A stretch of 64,000 nucleotides of DNA, taken from Mesaphorura yosii (lineage: Eukaryota; Arthropoda; Collembola; Poduromorpha; Tullbergiidae). The position numbers and the translations under genes were made by a program. The notes beneath the pieces were generated by a model. It saw only the letters and a program-made list of their open reading frames with translations, was not told where the DNA came from and searched no databases. The stretch lies in assembly GCA_009869945.1 (NCBI GenBank), contig WIXG01000098.1, positions 124,001-188,000 on the forward strand. The letters are read 5' to 3'. Below are positions 47,801 through 61,900 of the stretch, piece by piece. The number at the start of each line of letters is the position of its first letter. Positions within the stretch are counted from its first letter, which is position 1.

Positions 47801-50800
47801 ACAGATAATCTATTTTCTCTTGTGCGCGCACGCACGGAGACACGGAAGAGGCGATAATGCAGTGACGACGACGGGACGGGAAGGAAAAGTATTTGTCAGC
47901 AAAACGCCCGTCACTCGCGAATGTTTACACGACGCACTCACATTTTTCAAATTCCAACGGCGCATTTCGCACACACTCAAAATGCATGCACGTGTGTGCA
48001 TTACAAACTGCATGCAGGCTTTAAGTTAATGAAGAAGACACCGCCGCCGTCGCCGACTGACCGGCGGAGAAAGCAAGAGAAAGCCAAAGTTTCAACGCGA
48101 AGGCATACCAGACGACACGCCACACCAACAAAGACATTAGAGCTTGATTAGCATAAACTTTGTGGCTGTCGTGTTTGTGAGACGAAATCATCAAAGAGAC
48201 ATACAGTGCAACAGCGAAACTTTCACTCGAAAAACTTTGCATGAACTTTGCATGGACTTTTTGAGTGTTTGCGGAGTGCGAGTCGAGTCGAGTTGGGGTC
48301 ATCAGATTAGTTCACCCTTGACTTGACCCCGTCCGTCTCAATCGAAAGGTGGGAGTGCAGTGTGCAGCAACCAAAACTTTTCCCACAAAATGAGCAAACT
48401 CTTCCATTCACACTCAGCCACTTTGAATTCATGTGTTTTGTTTTCCAATCTCAGTCGTCGAAGAGACGACGCGACTGAGGAGACGCGTTTGCGAGACGCG
48501 TCGCGGGTGCGTCGCGATTCGAGTTTAATTTCACAAATGCACAAATATTTTATCGCTGGAGAAGAGGCAGAAAAATAAAAGTCGGGATCAGAGAAGGTTT
48601 TTCTACTGCATACATGGGGAGTGCTGCAGAAGTTTCCTGCTCGATGTAAGTCATACTTATCGGGATCTCATCTTATCGCCCGTCTCTTTCTCCTCTCTTG
48701 TGCGTGTGACTTATTGGAAAACGTGCCCGTGCCCTGCCCGTGCCGGGCCTTTCGCGTCGTCAGCCATTAGTCTCCGAGCGGAAGTGCTCTCCGCGCACAA
48801 ATGATTAAAATAAAGATAATAGGATTCCAGATAAGACGAGTACTGCACTGCAATGCCAACTCCAATGCCAATGCATTCATTATGAACCTGACTTCCTGAG
48901 AAAGACAGATGCTCTGCCCTGCTCCGTCCGGTGGCCCGAGTCGATTTGGACTCTTCTGCCTGCAATAATTGCAGTTTCAGTTTCTTTCAAAGCTCCCTCG
49001 GCCAAGTGACATTGAAACGCTTAAAAGTAAACACCGCCAAATGTCAAATCCGAGCCGAGAGCAAACATCAACGCTCGCGCTCCTCGGAAGGATTTGTGAG
49101 AATCTTCCGCACAACACAGGAATTTCGTAGGAGTCGCATTTCACTGACGTGGCGTCATTTTCAATCGGCTTGCGTTTCTCTGCTTGCAGTGACGCGTGTG
49201 TTGTGGGGGCTCAGAGATAATCATGCAGAAATATCGACTAAGAAGGAAAGAGCGGCTTTTCGAGCGCATGCAAAAATTCAGATTTATCTTAATAACATCT
49301 GCGCAGTGCATTCGCAGAGTGGCTCGGCTTATCAGCGATTGAGTCGTAAAATGCCGTACGGCCTTCGTGCGTGTATGCGGGAATTTGCATGGTTGGCGCC
49401 GTTGCGGCGGCGGCGCTCCGCTTCAGCGAGTCGGGTGAAAGCACTCGTGGCTTATTTATTGGGCGAGTTGCGAAGTGGAATTGGAAAGTGTCTCGCTGAT
49501 GATGATGAAGGAAAGAAAGCCAAGTGGAAGTTGCACAATGAAACACATCTCGGCTCCTGGCGGCCTGCCAGCAGACAGACAGACGGCAGCGCACGCAGGA
49601 AAATCGAACGGAAGATGAAGAAATCTGACTTGTTTTTGTTCCCATATCGCTTCAGATCTGCGCTCCTCTGCTCCCACGACTGCATTCTGATGCGATTACA
49701 ACCAGCTTCATCTCAACAATCAACCGAGTCTCGAATCAGTCGCTCGTTTTGCATTCCGCCACCGCAGCGCAGCAGCAACACGGATTTTTGGTATTCACAG
49801 CAAATTAGCGTCGGCTGACTGCGAGATCAGCCACGATCTCGAGTTGAGCTGAACTGAACCGGGATCTCCTCAGTCGGGTGAAGGAGTAATGGAATCAGAA
49901 GATGACTTCCACTTTCCGAATTATGTGACACAGCTCTCGGCCGAGGCCTTGTCTTTGCGCGAGATTGAATATAAAAATTCCAGAGTCGAGTCGGGCGATT
50001 CGCGATTGAAAGAAGACAAGACATGAGGCTCTCCTCGCGTGGCCGGAATGACAAGACTTTGCCTTTACTCGCTTAATTGCCCTCGAGCCTGAAATCAAAA
50101 CAGGAGCGTGACAGCGACCGCGAAGAGGCGTCTCCGGCCTTTGTCCTCTTTCAAATTGCCTTGTAAACGATAATGACATTTTTGTAAACTTTGTTTCGCC
50201 CTCTCCTTTGTCCCACTTGCGAGGAGAAAGAAGAGCCTCTCATCTCGGCTCTCACCGCCAATTTGCGACGCAGATTAATTCATTAAGCAGGAATCTGCCG
50301 AGGAGCGCTCGAGAGGAGTGCGTTTTCATTGCTGTTTTGCTGTTTCTCGTTCATTAAGCACTTTGGCTTTGGCTGCTGAATGATTTTATGAGGGTCGACA
50401 GCTACGCTGGGCTGGCTGGCTGAGTGATTGTTGATGGGTGAAATGGATCGCGCTGTTTATTCGTGCTAATGGAAGAAGGGAGTGGGAGAAAGTTGAGACG
50501 GTGGGCAGCCGAGAGAGAAACGACTTACTGGGTTTTTATCGATGTGGATGGGTCGGAGTTGCGGGTCGTAAAGGAGTCTGGCGGGTTCGATGTTGATGGG
50601 CGACTGGCGCCGACCCTTACTGCAGAGGTTCCACTGCGGATTGATCAGCCCCCAAAATGCTGGGCCTGCAAAAAAAAAAGAAAAATCTTAGAGACAAGAT
50701 TACGCGGACGGACGGACGGCGCCGCGGAGGCTGCAGCCCGGAACTGCAATAATAAAAGGGAATGAATGCATTGGTACAATGTTTGTGAGGTCATAATAAC

Positions 50801-53800
50801 CGGCTCTAATGCGCGTTTTATTCTTCTGCTCCCGAGATTTATCTCCTCATCCACTTTTTTGTCATTCCAACTTTCCCCGGCTGAAAATAGTTTCCAGCAG
50901 AGTAGCAGAAGCAGCAGGAGCAATAAAGCGAGATTCTTTTTCTGCGTCTGTCTTTGAGGAGCATGATTGAGGTGAGTCAATAGTAATAATAGTAATAACG
51001 CCAATGATATCCTCAATTCCTCAACGGTGCAACCACGCAGCTCTCCGTGCTTACACGTGTACTTCCTCAGCACGAGAGCAGCATCTCCCCGTTTTGCAGG
51101 AAGTGGAGATTAAAGAGTCACATTATCGTTCGTGTGAATGACACGCTGGCAGCCAGCCGCCTTGCCTGCCTGCCTGACTGACTGACAAGCCATCAGCCAA
51201 ACTCCGCCACAAATTTGAGCTCAGACGCGCCATCGCAATAAAAGCCGGCTTGGAAGTGACAAATTGTAATGTGCGCAGATTTGCGTGTCGACTGCACTTC
51301 TTAATAGAATGCAAATACTCGGGCAAATACTCGAGCAGTCGGGCATTCGCGTCATTGGAGCCACCACACGCACTTGTGGCCGTGGCTGCGGTAATTTAGA
51401 AGGCTAATAAGGCCCATTTGTGCTGATGGGCGATGAGCAAAGGAAACTAAAGCAAAGCGGTTCGTTCGCTCGCTGTCGTCTCACCCCAACAGAAGTTTAC
51501 ACGGGCGCCTGCACGCTGTTATTTGAACAGCTTACAAGGCAGGTTCATGAATTTTTCATATTTATTATTTTTATGTCGTCGAGCCTCCACCGCCACGACT
51601 TTCTCGGTACGCATTTGCATTTACGCCTTACGCGTGTGTTTGCATGCAATTTACACTTTTCGTAGGGGCTGCGATGAATGTCGAGAATTGAAGAGCCAGT
51701 CGCTAAACGGTCGAGTGCAGATTTGTGAATGCAGGCGTCTCCGTCTGCGTCTTTTGGGAAATGATGAATGAGTGTATGAATAACGATGATGACTTTATTG
51801 ATTCGGCGTGCTGACAAAGACAAATAAAGGAGCCAAAGTCAAGGAGAGACAAAAGCCAGAATGACGGGCTCGTCACCTTCCACACGGCCGCCGCGCCCGA
51901 GTGAAAGTCGGCAGAAGAAAGTTGTCGGGTCCCGCGAGGGGCTCGCGCGTCTCTTCGTCTCTGCTGCCTGTAATTATGATGGATGCTGCTCGTATCGCTC
52001 CGGTGGGAGAAGCAGCAATTAATTTGTGAGCACTCATCAATGCTTAAGCTCATCCATGAGAAGCCGCAAACGAGATACAAGAGTCAGAATTCAGTAATCA
52101 AGCACAAAAGTGCATGGCACGAAAGTCGAAAAATCTCAGGTTCCCGGTCCGCGTCTGGATCGAAAATGTTCTGCCTGTTTGAAAATGCCCTAAATCCTGT
52201 TAACTGCTCTTCCATTGTCCGAGACCGGCCGCTGAAGTGTTGCGGGCCGTAAAACGAAACAGAAGGACGTATAAAGCGTATAAATGCAATAATAAATACA
52301 AAGTCGTGCTGCTGTTAACTTCGTTTCACTCGCACCTCTGCCACTTCAGCCCGAGACGAGAAATCAAGAAGAACGACTCGAGTTAATCTCACAAGTCGAC
52401 TCAACACTCACGGCGAGCAACTCGTGAAAAGAAACTCAAACTTTGAGGCGCAATAAAGTGGCGAAATTTCTCATGCCGGGACTCATGTTTTTATGTTTCT
52501 TGTTTCTACGCTGAGTGTTGGCGTTGGCGTACTGGCGGAAGGACAAAGTGTCACGGGAGGCCATTCACATGCAAATCGGCTCTGAATGAACAAAAACAAA
52601 ATGAACACGAGTGATAATCGCGCATCAGCATCTTCCTTTCATTTCTCGCCCCGTCCACTTCCGTTCAAAGTCGTAAAATGCAGGCAGGCAGTTGTCGGAC
52701 CTCTTCTCTCAATAAATCCGGGCTTTTTCTGAGCGGGTGATTATGAATTTGGAATCAATCACTTTCCTCTACGCGCGGGTTGCTTGTCTGTGAGTTCTTT
52801 ACGAGGCGAGGCGAGGAGAGAGTGGTTGTGGCTGTGGCTTAAACGAGGCGACCGCGACGGCCGCAGCAGCCACTCGAGCGATTCGCTCGTTCACATGGCA
52901 AAATGGCAATTGAGACTTTTATCCGAGCGAACTTGACTTTGAGTAAGACAAAAAGCGGAGTGGATGCGGCCGCGTAATCCATCCGGAATGATTCCTCTCC
53001 TAAATTAATGAGACAGATCGCGTCGCTCTCGTGCTCGCGCAGCGCAGAAGGATTTGTGCTCGACACTTCATCTTCGCCCGCACACGCGGAAGATCCCAAC
53101 CGGCTTAATCCTCAATCAAAACTGTTTGCCGGAGCCAAAGTGCAGTCAAAAGTCAAAGTGAAACTCTGGAGATGCTTTTTTGAGCATTACAACGAGCTGC
53201 GAGCATTGCGATGAATTCCGAATCGCGTTTTGAGTTCTGACGACTTCAGCGTTTTTCACTCGTCCCGATTTCACTTTTGGTTTCCGATCGAGGAATTCCC
53301 TTCCCGCGTAATCGTTCTGATTTGATTAACAGACGCGGTCCGGGAAGTGCGAAGCGAATGTAAAACGAGCCGGGCTGATTTGTGATTTCGAGTGCCGTCT
53401 TTGCTCTTTGCTGCCTCGAGTCGTCGGATTTCCAGGCAACGGGAGGTCGAACGTGCTTCGCCGTAACTCAATAAAGCCTGGTTCTCACGTGCGTGAAGAG
53501 TCCGGCAGGCCAGGAAGACAGAATCAAATTTTTCCATCGTTTTTGCTGAACCAACAAGTAAAAGTTGTCCTCTTTGAAAGGGAAGACGACGACGAGGAAC
53601 ATAAATTCGGAAGCTGCCCATGAAGAGGTCCGACGAACTTTTGGCCCGTCGGCGCCTCTGCTGTGCCTGCTCTTTGCCCGTGCTTACGCTTGCCCGAATG
53701 TGGTCCGGTGCTGCTGCGATTGCGATTGTCTTGGCTCCTCTCATAAAAATCGGCCTCCTCAAGTGACGGGTGCATAACAAAAAGATGTGAGAAACTTGGA

Positions 53801-55901
53801 TTTTCAGAATTTTCACTCTCCGTCCCGCACTCTGATTTATGGGCGAAAGAAAAACTTGTCAGATATGTTTGAGTATCATTAAACGAGCTCCCTCAATGCA
53901 CTCTCAAATAAAAATTCAATTCTCCGTTTATCTGCCTCCATCTAACTCCTTGCCTTGCTTCCTTCGCGAAACTTGTAAACACATGTACGGGCGGCGGCGG
54001 AAGTGCGCACGAAAAGGAAGACGCAGCAAATCTCCCAAACTGCAACTCGTACGACTCGTATGAGCGAACTCGTTGCATTGCAAGTGCGATTTGCGATTAT
54101 GCGACTGCGAGTGAGCCCTGCCAAAAGCGAGTGCGATCCAGCACGGCGTCTCATTTCGAGGAAGCGGAGGTCGTCTAAATTGGGCCATGGGATTAAAATG
54201 GCAGAGTGCTCCACGGCGCAGTCAGTCGAGCTGAGCACATGCCATAATTCCTCAACGACGAAAAAGAAAGAAAGTTGGACAGACGGACAGACGAGAGAAA
54301 GGAAAGAAAGAGTGCAGAAAAACTTTGATCCGGGCCCTCGCTCTCTCTCGCTGGCTGGCTAGCTTCTTGGCTCGGAATCCAATAACGCAACAAAGTATGA
54401 TTCCATTTCCTCGTAATCCGAAGCCACCCTGCCTCAACCCCGCACACGTTCGCTGGTCCTCGTCTCAATCCAAATTGATGACAAAATCCACTCTGCCATT
54501 AACATCCTCTTCTCAATTATACAAAAGGAAACAAATATGACGTCCAGGGCTCTTCACCAGAAAAACACAAACACAACTCACCAACATCCTCTCATCTCAA
54601 CCACTTTCTCCAATTGCCTTTGTTCTTGTTCTACATTTCTGAATTCCTGCATGCATCTGGCTTGCGTCGCCCAATTTGGGCCCATTTGGCCGGCCTGCCT
54701 TCCAAAAGAATTCGCAGCGTAACTCCGCGCCGTGCCTTGCTTTTATCTAGCATGGTGAAAGAAAGTGGTCGAAGCGAAGGTGAAAAGCTGCCGTGATTGA
54801 AAACCGAGTGCAAATGCGAGTGCGGGTACACATGCGACTGCGACGAGGGAATTCCTCAAGAATTCGCGTCGATGTTGCTTTTAGCACGTTTGCCTTTTGT
54901 TTCCGCGATTTGTAAGCCAAAGCAGGAGCCGGCGAGCGCCGTGCGGACAGCGCAGCGCGCTTGGAAATGCGTCCAGTCGCGTCGCGGCACGCACATCAGC
55001 AAAAGATGAAAGATGACCTGCTTTATTGTGCATCGTATTTTTTGTGAGGACGCGTTGCATCACTGCGCGACGACCGACAGGACAAAGAGCATCAAAAAAC
55101 TTTCTGGAGAAAAGCAGCGAAAGCCGGACAGTTGACGCAACGCCATTTCGAGTCATTTACTTTGTGAGAATGAAAAGCACTTTGCATACTTTTCACTTTT
55201 CACTCGATCTTCGGCGCGTATTTCGGATTCGTGAGCTGAGATCATCAGAGATGGTCAGATAAGCACAAACATGACGAACGTCTCGCGTCTCGCGTTTGAT
55301 GTCGCGGGAGAGTTTTAGAATTTGGAAGGGAATATTTTCTTTTCTTTATGGAGATCCGCACTTACCCGAGATGCCGTCGTACGTCCACCATTCATCCCAG
55401 CTGGCCAGCACGCCTGCCAACACACACGAATAAATAATTTATTACGCTGTCATCGCTTTCTGAATAATGCAACCAGATCCGCTAGCCTTTCACTGCACTG
55501 CGCCCTCAAAATAAAGCGGATCCAGCACGGGATCACAACTCGATGTTTATTTTGCGTCATTAATAACTCGAGCGGAGCAGGCCGAGGCAAAGGCCGAGTC
55601 AAACTCATTAGAATAATGAAACGGGCACGAGTGTAAGCGCGGAAGTGTTCTCATGGAAAGCGGCGAAAGTGTCAAAAGTTGGCATCAAAAGAGTCGGTGG
55701 ACAAAACAACAAAGTTTGACTCTGTCGCGCCCGTTATTCGCACTCGAAATTGATTTCCTGGCACACAAACACAAATCTCGGCCTAACTAATTCGCAGCAG
55801 CACTCACCTGAGCTCGTCAACTGGAGCAAAAGGAGGAGCAGCGTGGCGAAAACAGACGGCGAGGGTCTCCGCGACGGCGACGGCAGGCCGGCAGGCGACA
55901 T
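41856..55901 (-). CDS. CA10: Carbonic-anhydrase-related protein (CA10/CA11 type), secreted, acatalytic
   Basis: Extracellular alpha-carbonic-anhydrase-fold protein; vertebrate CA10/CA11 bind neurexins. Eight exons: 55901-55808, 55413-55366, 50665-50529, 44986-44801, 44722-44536, 43071-42917, 42851-42720 and 41927-41856, all in frame (336 aa; human CA10 is 328). Exon 1 encodes a signal peptide with a poly-Leu core (about 19-27). Family landmarks: SWDEWWTYDGISGPAFWGLINPQW, GRRQSPINIEP, VNISG, GSEHLVENIPF, PPCYE-like HPGCWETVSWVILNKPVYIS, and RTVRTNINF. Of the three zinc-binding His positions, two are changed: Tyr132 (His94) and Gln157 (His119); His134 (His96) remains. It should therefore not bind zinc normally or hydrate CO2. 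Introns 2 and 3 are about 4.7 and 5.5 kb. An upstream in-frame Met at 55937 is possible. Confidence 0.92.
43078..43092. repeat. (TACG)n microsatellite next to a CARP splice acceptor
   Basis: TACGTACGTACGTAC lies 5 nt upstream (in transcript sense) of the exon 6 acceptor AG, where a pyrimidine tract would normally be. The repeat is its own reverse complement. Confidence 0.7.
44987..50528 (-). other. Intron 3 of the CARP gene (5.5 kb)
   Basis: No exon of the CARP gene or recognisable nested gene. A 295-codon plus-strand frame at 48931-49818 has no domain I know. Composition resembles the 33-41 kb desert, with repeated GAGTCG-, TGCATT- and GCGA-type words. No transposon ends or long repeats seen. 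Confidence 0.4.
50666..55365 (-). other. Intron 2 of the CARP gene (4.7 kb)
   Basis: Separates the signal-peptide and WDEWW exons from the main domain exons. I see no nested gene, RNA gene or mobile element. Open frames on both strands are below about 185 codons and without domain features. Confidence 0.4.
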
Positions 55902-58900
55902 GTCGGCCGCTTTGTTTCGCAAACACTCAAAACACACGCAAACAGCAAACCGACTGCGACTGAGACACGTTCAGAGTTTCAGTTTCGGAGAAGAGGAGAA
56001 AGTGAGACGAGGGTTGTTTTGTTTCAGAGACGACGCGACTTTCCTGCTCCGCACTTTCTTCCGCGAGAACAAGAATGAAACAAAGTTGATCTTTCGCTGG
56101 TTTGGTTCTCTCACGGACTCTCCACGAGAAATTTCCACTTTCCACCACCACACAAAACTCCACAAAAGAGACTCACTGGTTTTTCTTGTCGGAGGGCATT
56201 TCTCAGCAGCTTCGCGGAGGTGCGTCACTGCTCAGCCCGAAGCAGAGCAGAGAATGACGAGACGAGCATAGGCGAGCTGCCCGTCCGTCTGCAGCCGTCG
56301 CTCAGGCTCACTTTTCACTCGCATGAAAGTCTCGCAAGCGGAGTTCCACCCCGCCCGGGCAGACGGCCAGGCAGCCACCCGCTCGAGTTCCTTCACTTCT
56401 TAGAACGATTCAGCCAACTTTCTGCGTTTCTGCGTCTGTTTAATCGCTGCGTGGAGCGGCGCATGACCTAAATATGAAGGAGTCAGCGGAGGGAGCTAGC
56501 GGGTTTGTAAGCTTGCGCCATCATCGACGTGCCCCGCAGAATTCGACACGCAGACAGGAAGGCAGGCAGCCCTTCACGCGGAGCGGTCTAGTTGTTTGTG
56601 TACTTGTGTGTTTGCCTTTTGCGGGTTGTGAGGACGAGACCGGAAGGGTTGCGACTTCCTCCTCGCCGTCTTGAAATGATTAATATTAATACTCGTGCTA
56701 ATCCCTTTAATGGACTCACGAGTCTTAGCCTGTGCTTAGATTGAGCTTGGGCTCCTCTACGCCACGCGTTGACCGACCGCGTCGTGGCCGTGACTAATGC
56801 AATAATTGACAATTACGACTGACGAGCTGGCGATCCGGAAGTCGGCAGGTGCGCCGTTTCTCAGCCGCGCGCGCGGCTCATCGCAAGCGCAGCGCAGGGA
56901 GGAAAGGAGGATTGAGCCATTCAGATTCCGTCTCCAGTCTGCAGGCTTTCTTCGTTCCGTGCCCGTCGCGGCATGAAATCCGGTCTGAATATTCATGGCG
57001 AGCGAGAGTCATAAGCATCTGGACTTCATTTTTCGGGAGTACACAAATCTCGTTTTATTGAATGAATCCAGATGCAAATTAATTAAAACTCTGCCTGCCT
57101 GCCTCCACCTTTCGCCCTGCTGCCAGAGAAAGTAAAATCGCCATAAATTCCCGTCTTCGCTCGCAGCCTCGCTCTTTCCTTCGTTCTTCTCGATCACAGC
57201 CAGTCTCTGTGCGCACTCGGAAAATAAGGCAAAGTTCAGTATTTATGGCTCCATTCTTCTCTGCGCTTCACGGTCCAATTCCAGTCTCACTGCCTCGCAA
57301 ACGCAAAGAAATCAATTCATCGAAATATTTACGAGTAATTCATCTAAACATTAAACACCAAATGTTTCGGAATAAAAATCAAAGCTCTCATTTGCGAACG
57401 AAAATGAGAAGGCTTTGCACGTAATTTCTGAGAGTGGCAAGTGGCAGGCGAAGAAAGAGAAAAGAAGGCGCCACGCCCAAGGAAGAAGGCTCTCGTGCGT
57501 TCGATCAGATTTCGTCTCCGTCGAACTTCGCGTCCGCGTAATGGAAGGCAATGAAGGGGCAAACAGACGGCAAGCACTCGCGAAGAGATTGGAAACAATT
57601 TGCAGGGCGATTTATAATGGGATTCGTCGTTTGGAGATGATGGGCAATAAGAAGAGATGGAAAACAATAACACGAGAACGCAGATTCACGAGATAAGACG
57701 CATAAAAGTAAATCAAATCAAACGCTTTCTTTCGCTTTCGTTTCTCTCGCCTAGCTCGGTGCGGTGCTCCTCGACTCTTTAGTTCAGTTCAGTTTCAATT
57801 TGCATTTGATCAGTCTGCGGTCGGCCGGACGGCCGAATTAAACACAAACTTGCGTCTCAATCCAAGCGAGGCTGATTGGTCAAAGACAAGACGAGTTTCT
57901 TTGTTTCGAGTGATGGATGCCTCGTTGTCTCTGCCGAAGGCCAAAGCAGGACAAAGCCCAGGACAAGGCGTGTGGGGATTCGCATACGCAGACGTAGAAG
58001 CAGCCACAGAGAAAGTTGTTGGGTTGTGGGCGGCAGCGTGCGGCAGACAGAAATTAAAAATGTTATTCGTGTACACTTTTATTAACATGTCTTTCATTTC
58101 CTTCATACTTTTTCCATTATCGGAAGAGATTTATGGCTAGCTCCTTATTTACACTTGCAACTCGCACAAAGCTACTTGACTCGCCGCAGAGCCCTCGCGT
58201 GCGTGTGTCTGTCTGTCTTCCGCTCAGGCTCGCGTCTCCACTCAAAAGAAGAAGAAATCTGCTGCCGAGTTTACGCCGAGAAAGTCAAAAAGTTGGGGCA
58301 AACTTTCCGGTTGCTTCTCAGCGCTCTGATTTCTGCTCGCTCTCGTTTTGGCAACAATTTACTCAAATGCTTGCATAAACGGTGCGGGCGACGACGGCAT
58401 TGACATTGGCAGTGCTCTTCTGCTTCTGCGATGCAGCCACGTAATAAATGAAAGACGCAAAGATGCACGCACGTCGTCGTGTCGTCGTCGACTCTTCTTG
58501 CGATGCTGCTGGCTGGGGCACGCGCTGATCGCTTTCTCACGGCGTCATGACACCGGAGAAGATGAATGCGCCCGAGTCTGTCGCCCATGAATGCGAATGC
58601 GAATCATTGTCAGGCACTAAATCTCCTGCCTCCGTACTCGCACTACGCGACTCGCACACTACCTCGGTCGCTGGATCCTTTCCTCCTCCTGCTTTCTCCG
58701 TGTTTGTAACTCATCTCGCCTGCCTTTTCAATAAACTCGGCGTAATGGCAGTGAATTATCGGGTCCCCGATCAGCGATCTCCGTTTATGAGCCACATTAC
58801 GAGAGATTGTAAAATAGCAAAAATCGACAGCCGCCTACACTCGCCCTCCGTCGCCCTGCATTGCGTATCGGCACTCGCCTCCACTGCATACCACCTCAGT

Positions 58901-61900
58901 GCAGTTAATTAAGGCAGCGCGCTGATGAGAGGAGCATTTTTCAATTATTTCGGGTCATAAACGCGATCGAGGTCGTAAACAAGCCACCATGCCTGGGCGG
59001 GTCGCCGTCACGCCATGCTCGCACTCGAACTTTTGCATAGCAATGAGTTCCAGTATTTTCAGTTTCCTTTGTTGTCCGAAATGGCATCTTAAACATTTTA
59101 CGCAAACTTGCAAAAGTGAATGAGATTTTCACGGCGATTCGAGGGAGTTGACTCTCGAGTTTATTAAATTGAATCGTGTGAGGCAGGTTTTCGTTTATGA
59201 CGTTTGGAAAGCACACTTTTGGGAGGCTGGGCTCTTTGGACCGACGACGCTGATGCGGTCGTTACAGGCCCGGAGTGGGAAAAACGTGTCCCTTGCAAAT
59301 ATTTTACGGCGTGTTCTCTGGTTTGTGTGAAATGATGAATGGAGTCGTTGGCGGTGCTGAATGCTGAGTCGCAGGAGAGTTGGTTGGGCGGCCGAGAGGT
59401 CTCCGGTCGTAATAAAAAGCAAAGATTACGTCCGACATTATTTGCTATTTGCATTGAGAGGAATGTGGCCCCGAGGAGCAGAAGAGGGTCGGAGGAGCCG
59501 ACGTTTATGGGTCCGCATTCACTCATTCATTCACTGCGACGGGCAAAAGTTTGAATATGCGCTCGTTCACAAAAAGTGCGTGGAAGTTGTGCAAGTGTTT
59601 CTGCACCTCATTAATCTCTGCCCAGATCCTCGTGATTGGAAGCCCTGCCTGCTCGGCTTATGCGACATTTCGATTCCTTTATTTTTCAACTCTTTCTCTG
59701 AAACGGGTGCAGGCCATGAAAGTACACGAAAGAAAAGTGCAGCGAGTCGACTACAAATATTTCAGTCTCATTTTCACAGTCTCGCAGTCTTTTCCAGTCT
59801 CAGTCAGTCGAGTAAAAAGTTGACTGTGAGTTTGTGAATTTGACTCCGTGAGAAGATGAGGCATGGTGGGGTCTTAGCAGTTGGTTAATTAAGATAAGGA
59901 GATGAAATGGCATTTTAATGGTGTTTTCTCTGCTGAGCTGTCGCCACGCAAGCCCTTGTCGGCCTTGTTTGTGTAATCCCACCGATCCGAAATTACAATT
60001 TCCTCTCTGCTCGCATTTTCATTTTAAACAAACTTGCGACTGCCGAGTCGCGACTCGGCCGCCTGACAGCCGACAAAAACAAACTGTCGTCTGCTCAGCG
60101 GCCTGCGCCCGGACAGCAGCGACGACGAGAAGGACGAGCAAATCAGCCTCGCTAATCACTTAATCAATTCCACGACCAGAACAGCATTTAAGCAGTTTGC
60201 TTGCATTTTCGCACATGATTGCGTGCAAATGGCAGAAAGACAGCTGCTCACTGCCGGCCATCGGCCGTCAGCCAGGGAAATGACCGCTGTCCAGTCGAAG
60301 CGCGTCCGTGCGTGCCTCGGACGAGCGCCTGCCCGCTCCGACTCAATCAGTGCGCCTCGTTTATGCACACGACACGCTTTTTATTGTGTGTTGACAAATG
60401 CGAGTGATAAACAGAAGAGTTCACATAAGTGGCATTAAACTTTATGCCTTCTCTTCTCCCGACAGGACAGCAAAAGAAAGCGGGACGCATGATGAATGAA
60501 CGAGTCTGTGAGTCTGCTTTCACCGAGTCGACCTACGCCTTTTGTCAGTCGACACAAGCGTCGTTTCCCATTTTTATCCCTTCGCACAACGCGGCACACA
60601 AGACGGCAAGACGTGTGTCACTCCCACAAAACAGCATAATCAATCCTCAGAGACAAAATGTAATATTAATCATCTTCTCCTTAGCAAGAGCAAGTCGGCG
60701 GCTCAGCTCGCCTTGCCGTAGCGTATTTGCCTTGCAAATGTGCAAATGCCCACCGAGTAGTTTAATTTTGATGGCGGGTGTAAATTAAGCAAGTGGTTTA
60801 CAACAGTTTGATAGCTAATTGGAGCTTGACTTCACGCCACGCCACGCAGGGAGCAAGCGAGAGGAAATGGAAATTCTTTGCCTCCCGGTGCTGCCCGCCG
60901 CCGCGAGTCTTTCAAACAACAGGAATTTGATTCCAGAAATTGAGTCAAAGCCTCAGTCAGTCTTCATTCGCATGCATGGGCTAGCGGAAAGCAAACCCAA
61001 ACTTTCTCTCCGGTGAAGAAGAAGTTGTCAACTTTTCTAATTTTATGATCTCCTCTTCTCCACCGCCCCATAAAAGCATGTTACGACATTTTTATTCAAA
61101 TTCCTCCTGTCTCGTTTAAGAATCACGAGAATCACGACGACTTGGCGTGGCGCAGCCCCGCCGGTCCGGCGCTCCTGCTTAAATCCAGCCGGCAGTTGCG
61201 CGGCTTAAATGGGCCGGAAACAATCTGCAGACCTTCGAATCCGAATCCGACCTGCACTCGGCCCGCCCCAATTTGATTCGCGATCAGAAGCGACAGCTTC
61301 GCATTTCGCATTCAACGGCTTTGTGTCGGAATCCTCGTGACTCGTGCTCGTAACTCGTCTGAAACGACAAAAGTTGTGCTTGCGACTGACGCTTCGATTC
61401 CGGCTCGCTTTTAGTGTTGTGTCAGTTCGTGCACGATCAGACGATTATTGAAGGGGTTGGCACGGGGCACGGCACGCGTGAGCTGACCTTTCCGAGGCCT
61501 GAGTTGTCTGCCCTCCGGGCCGCGCGAGCAGTAAAGAGAGCCAAGCCGGACTGCCAAGGCCTGTCTCTTCAAAAGAGAGGAGAAAAGCAATCAAAAAGAG
61601 AAAGTGGAAGTTAAGCTGTGGATTGAGACTGGTGGACGAAGGAGAGTGTTGAGAAATCTCCAAAGTGAGCTGTCCAAGTGTCTCTGCACGAACACGAATT
61701 TATCATCGCTGAGAACTGCGATGCCATTTCACGCGACGCGTGACGAGATCGCTGGCACTCCACGCCACGACGCCACAGGGGGCAGTCGTCGGCCGCCGAT
61801 GAGCAGATCCGCTGAGAACTAAGCCGATGACACCAGCTTATGAACTCTCAATCCCCAAAGTACGTATCAAAGCTGAAAACTCGGGCCCGGCCCGTTCGAT

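Noticed and set aside
61225-61260. TTCGAATCC word resembling a tRNA T-arm
   Set aside because: No matching acceptor, D or anticodon arms around it; it is part of the GAATCCGAATCC word repetition.
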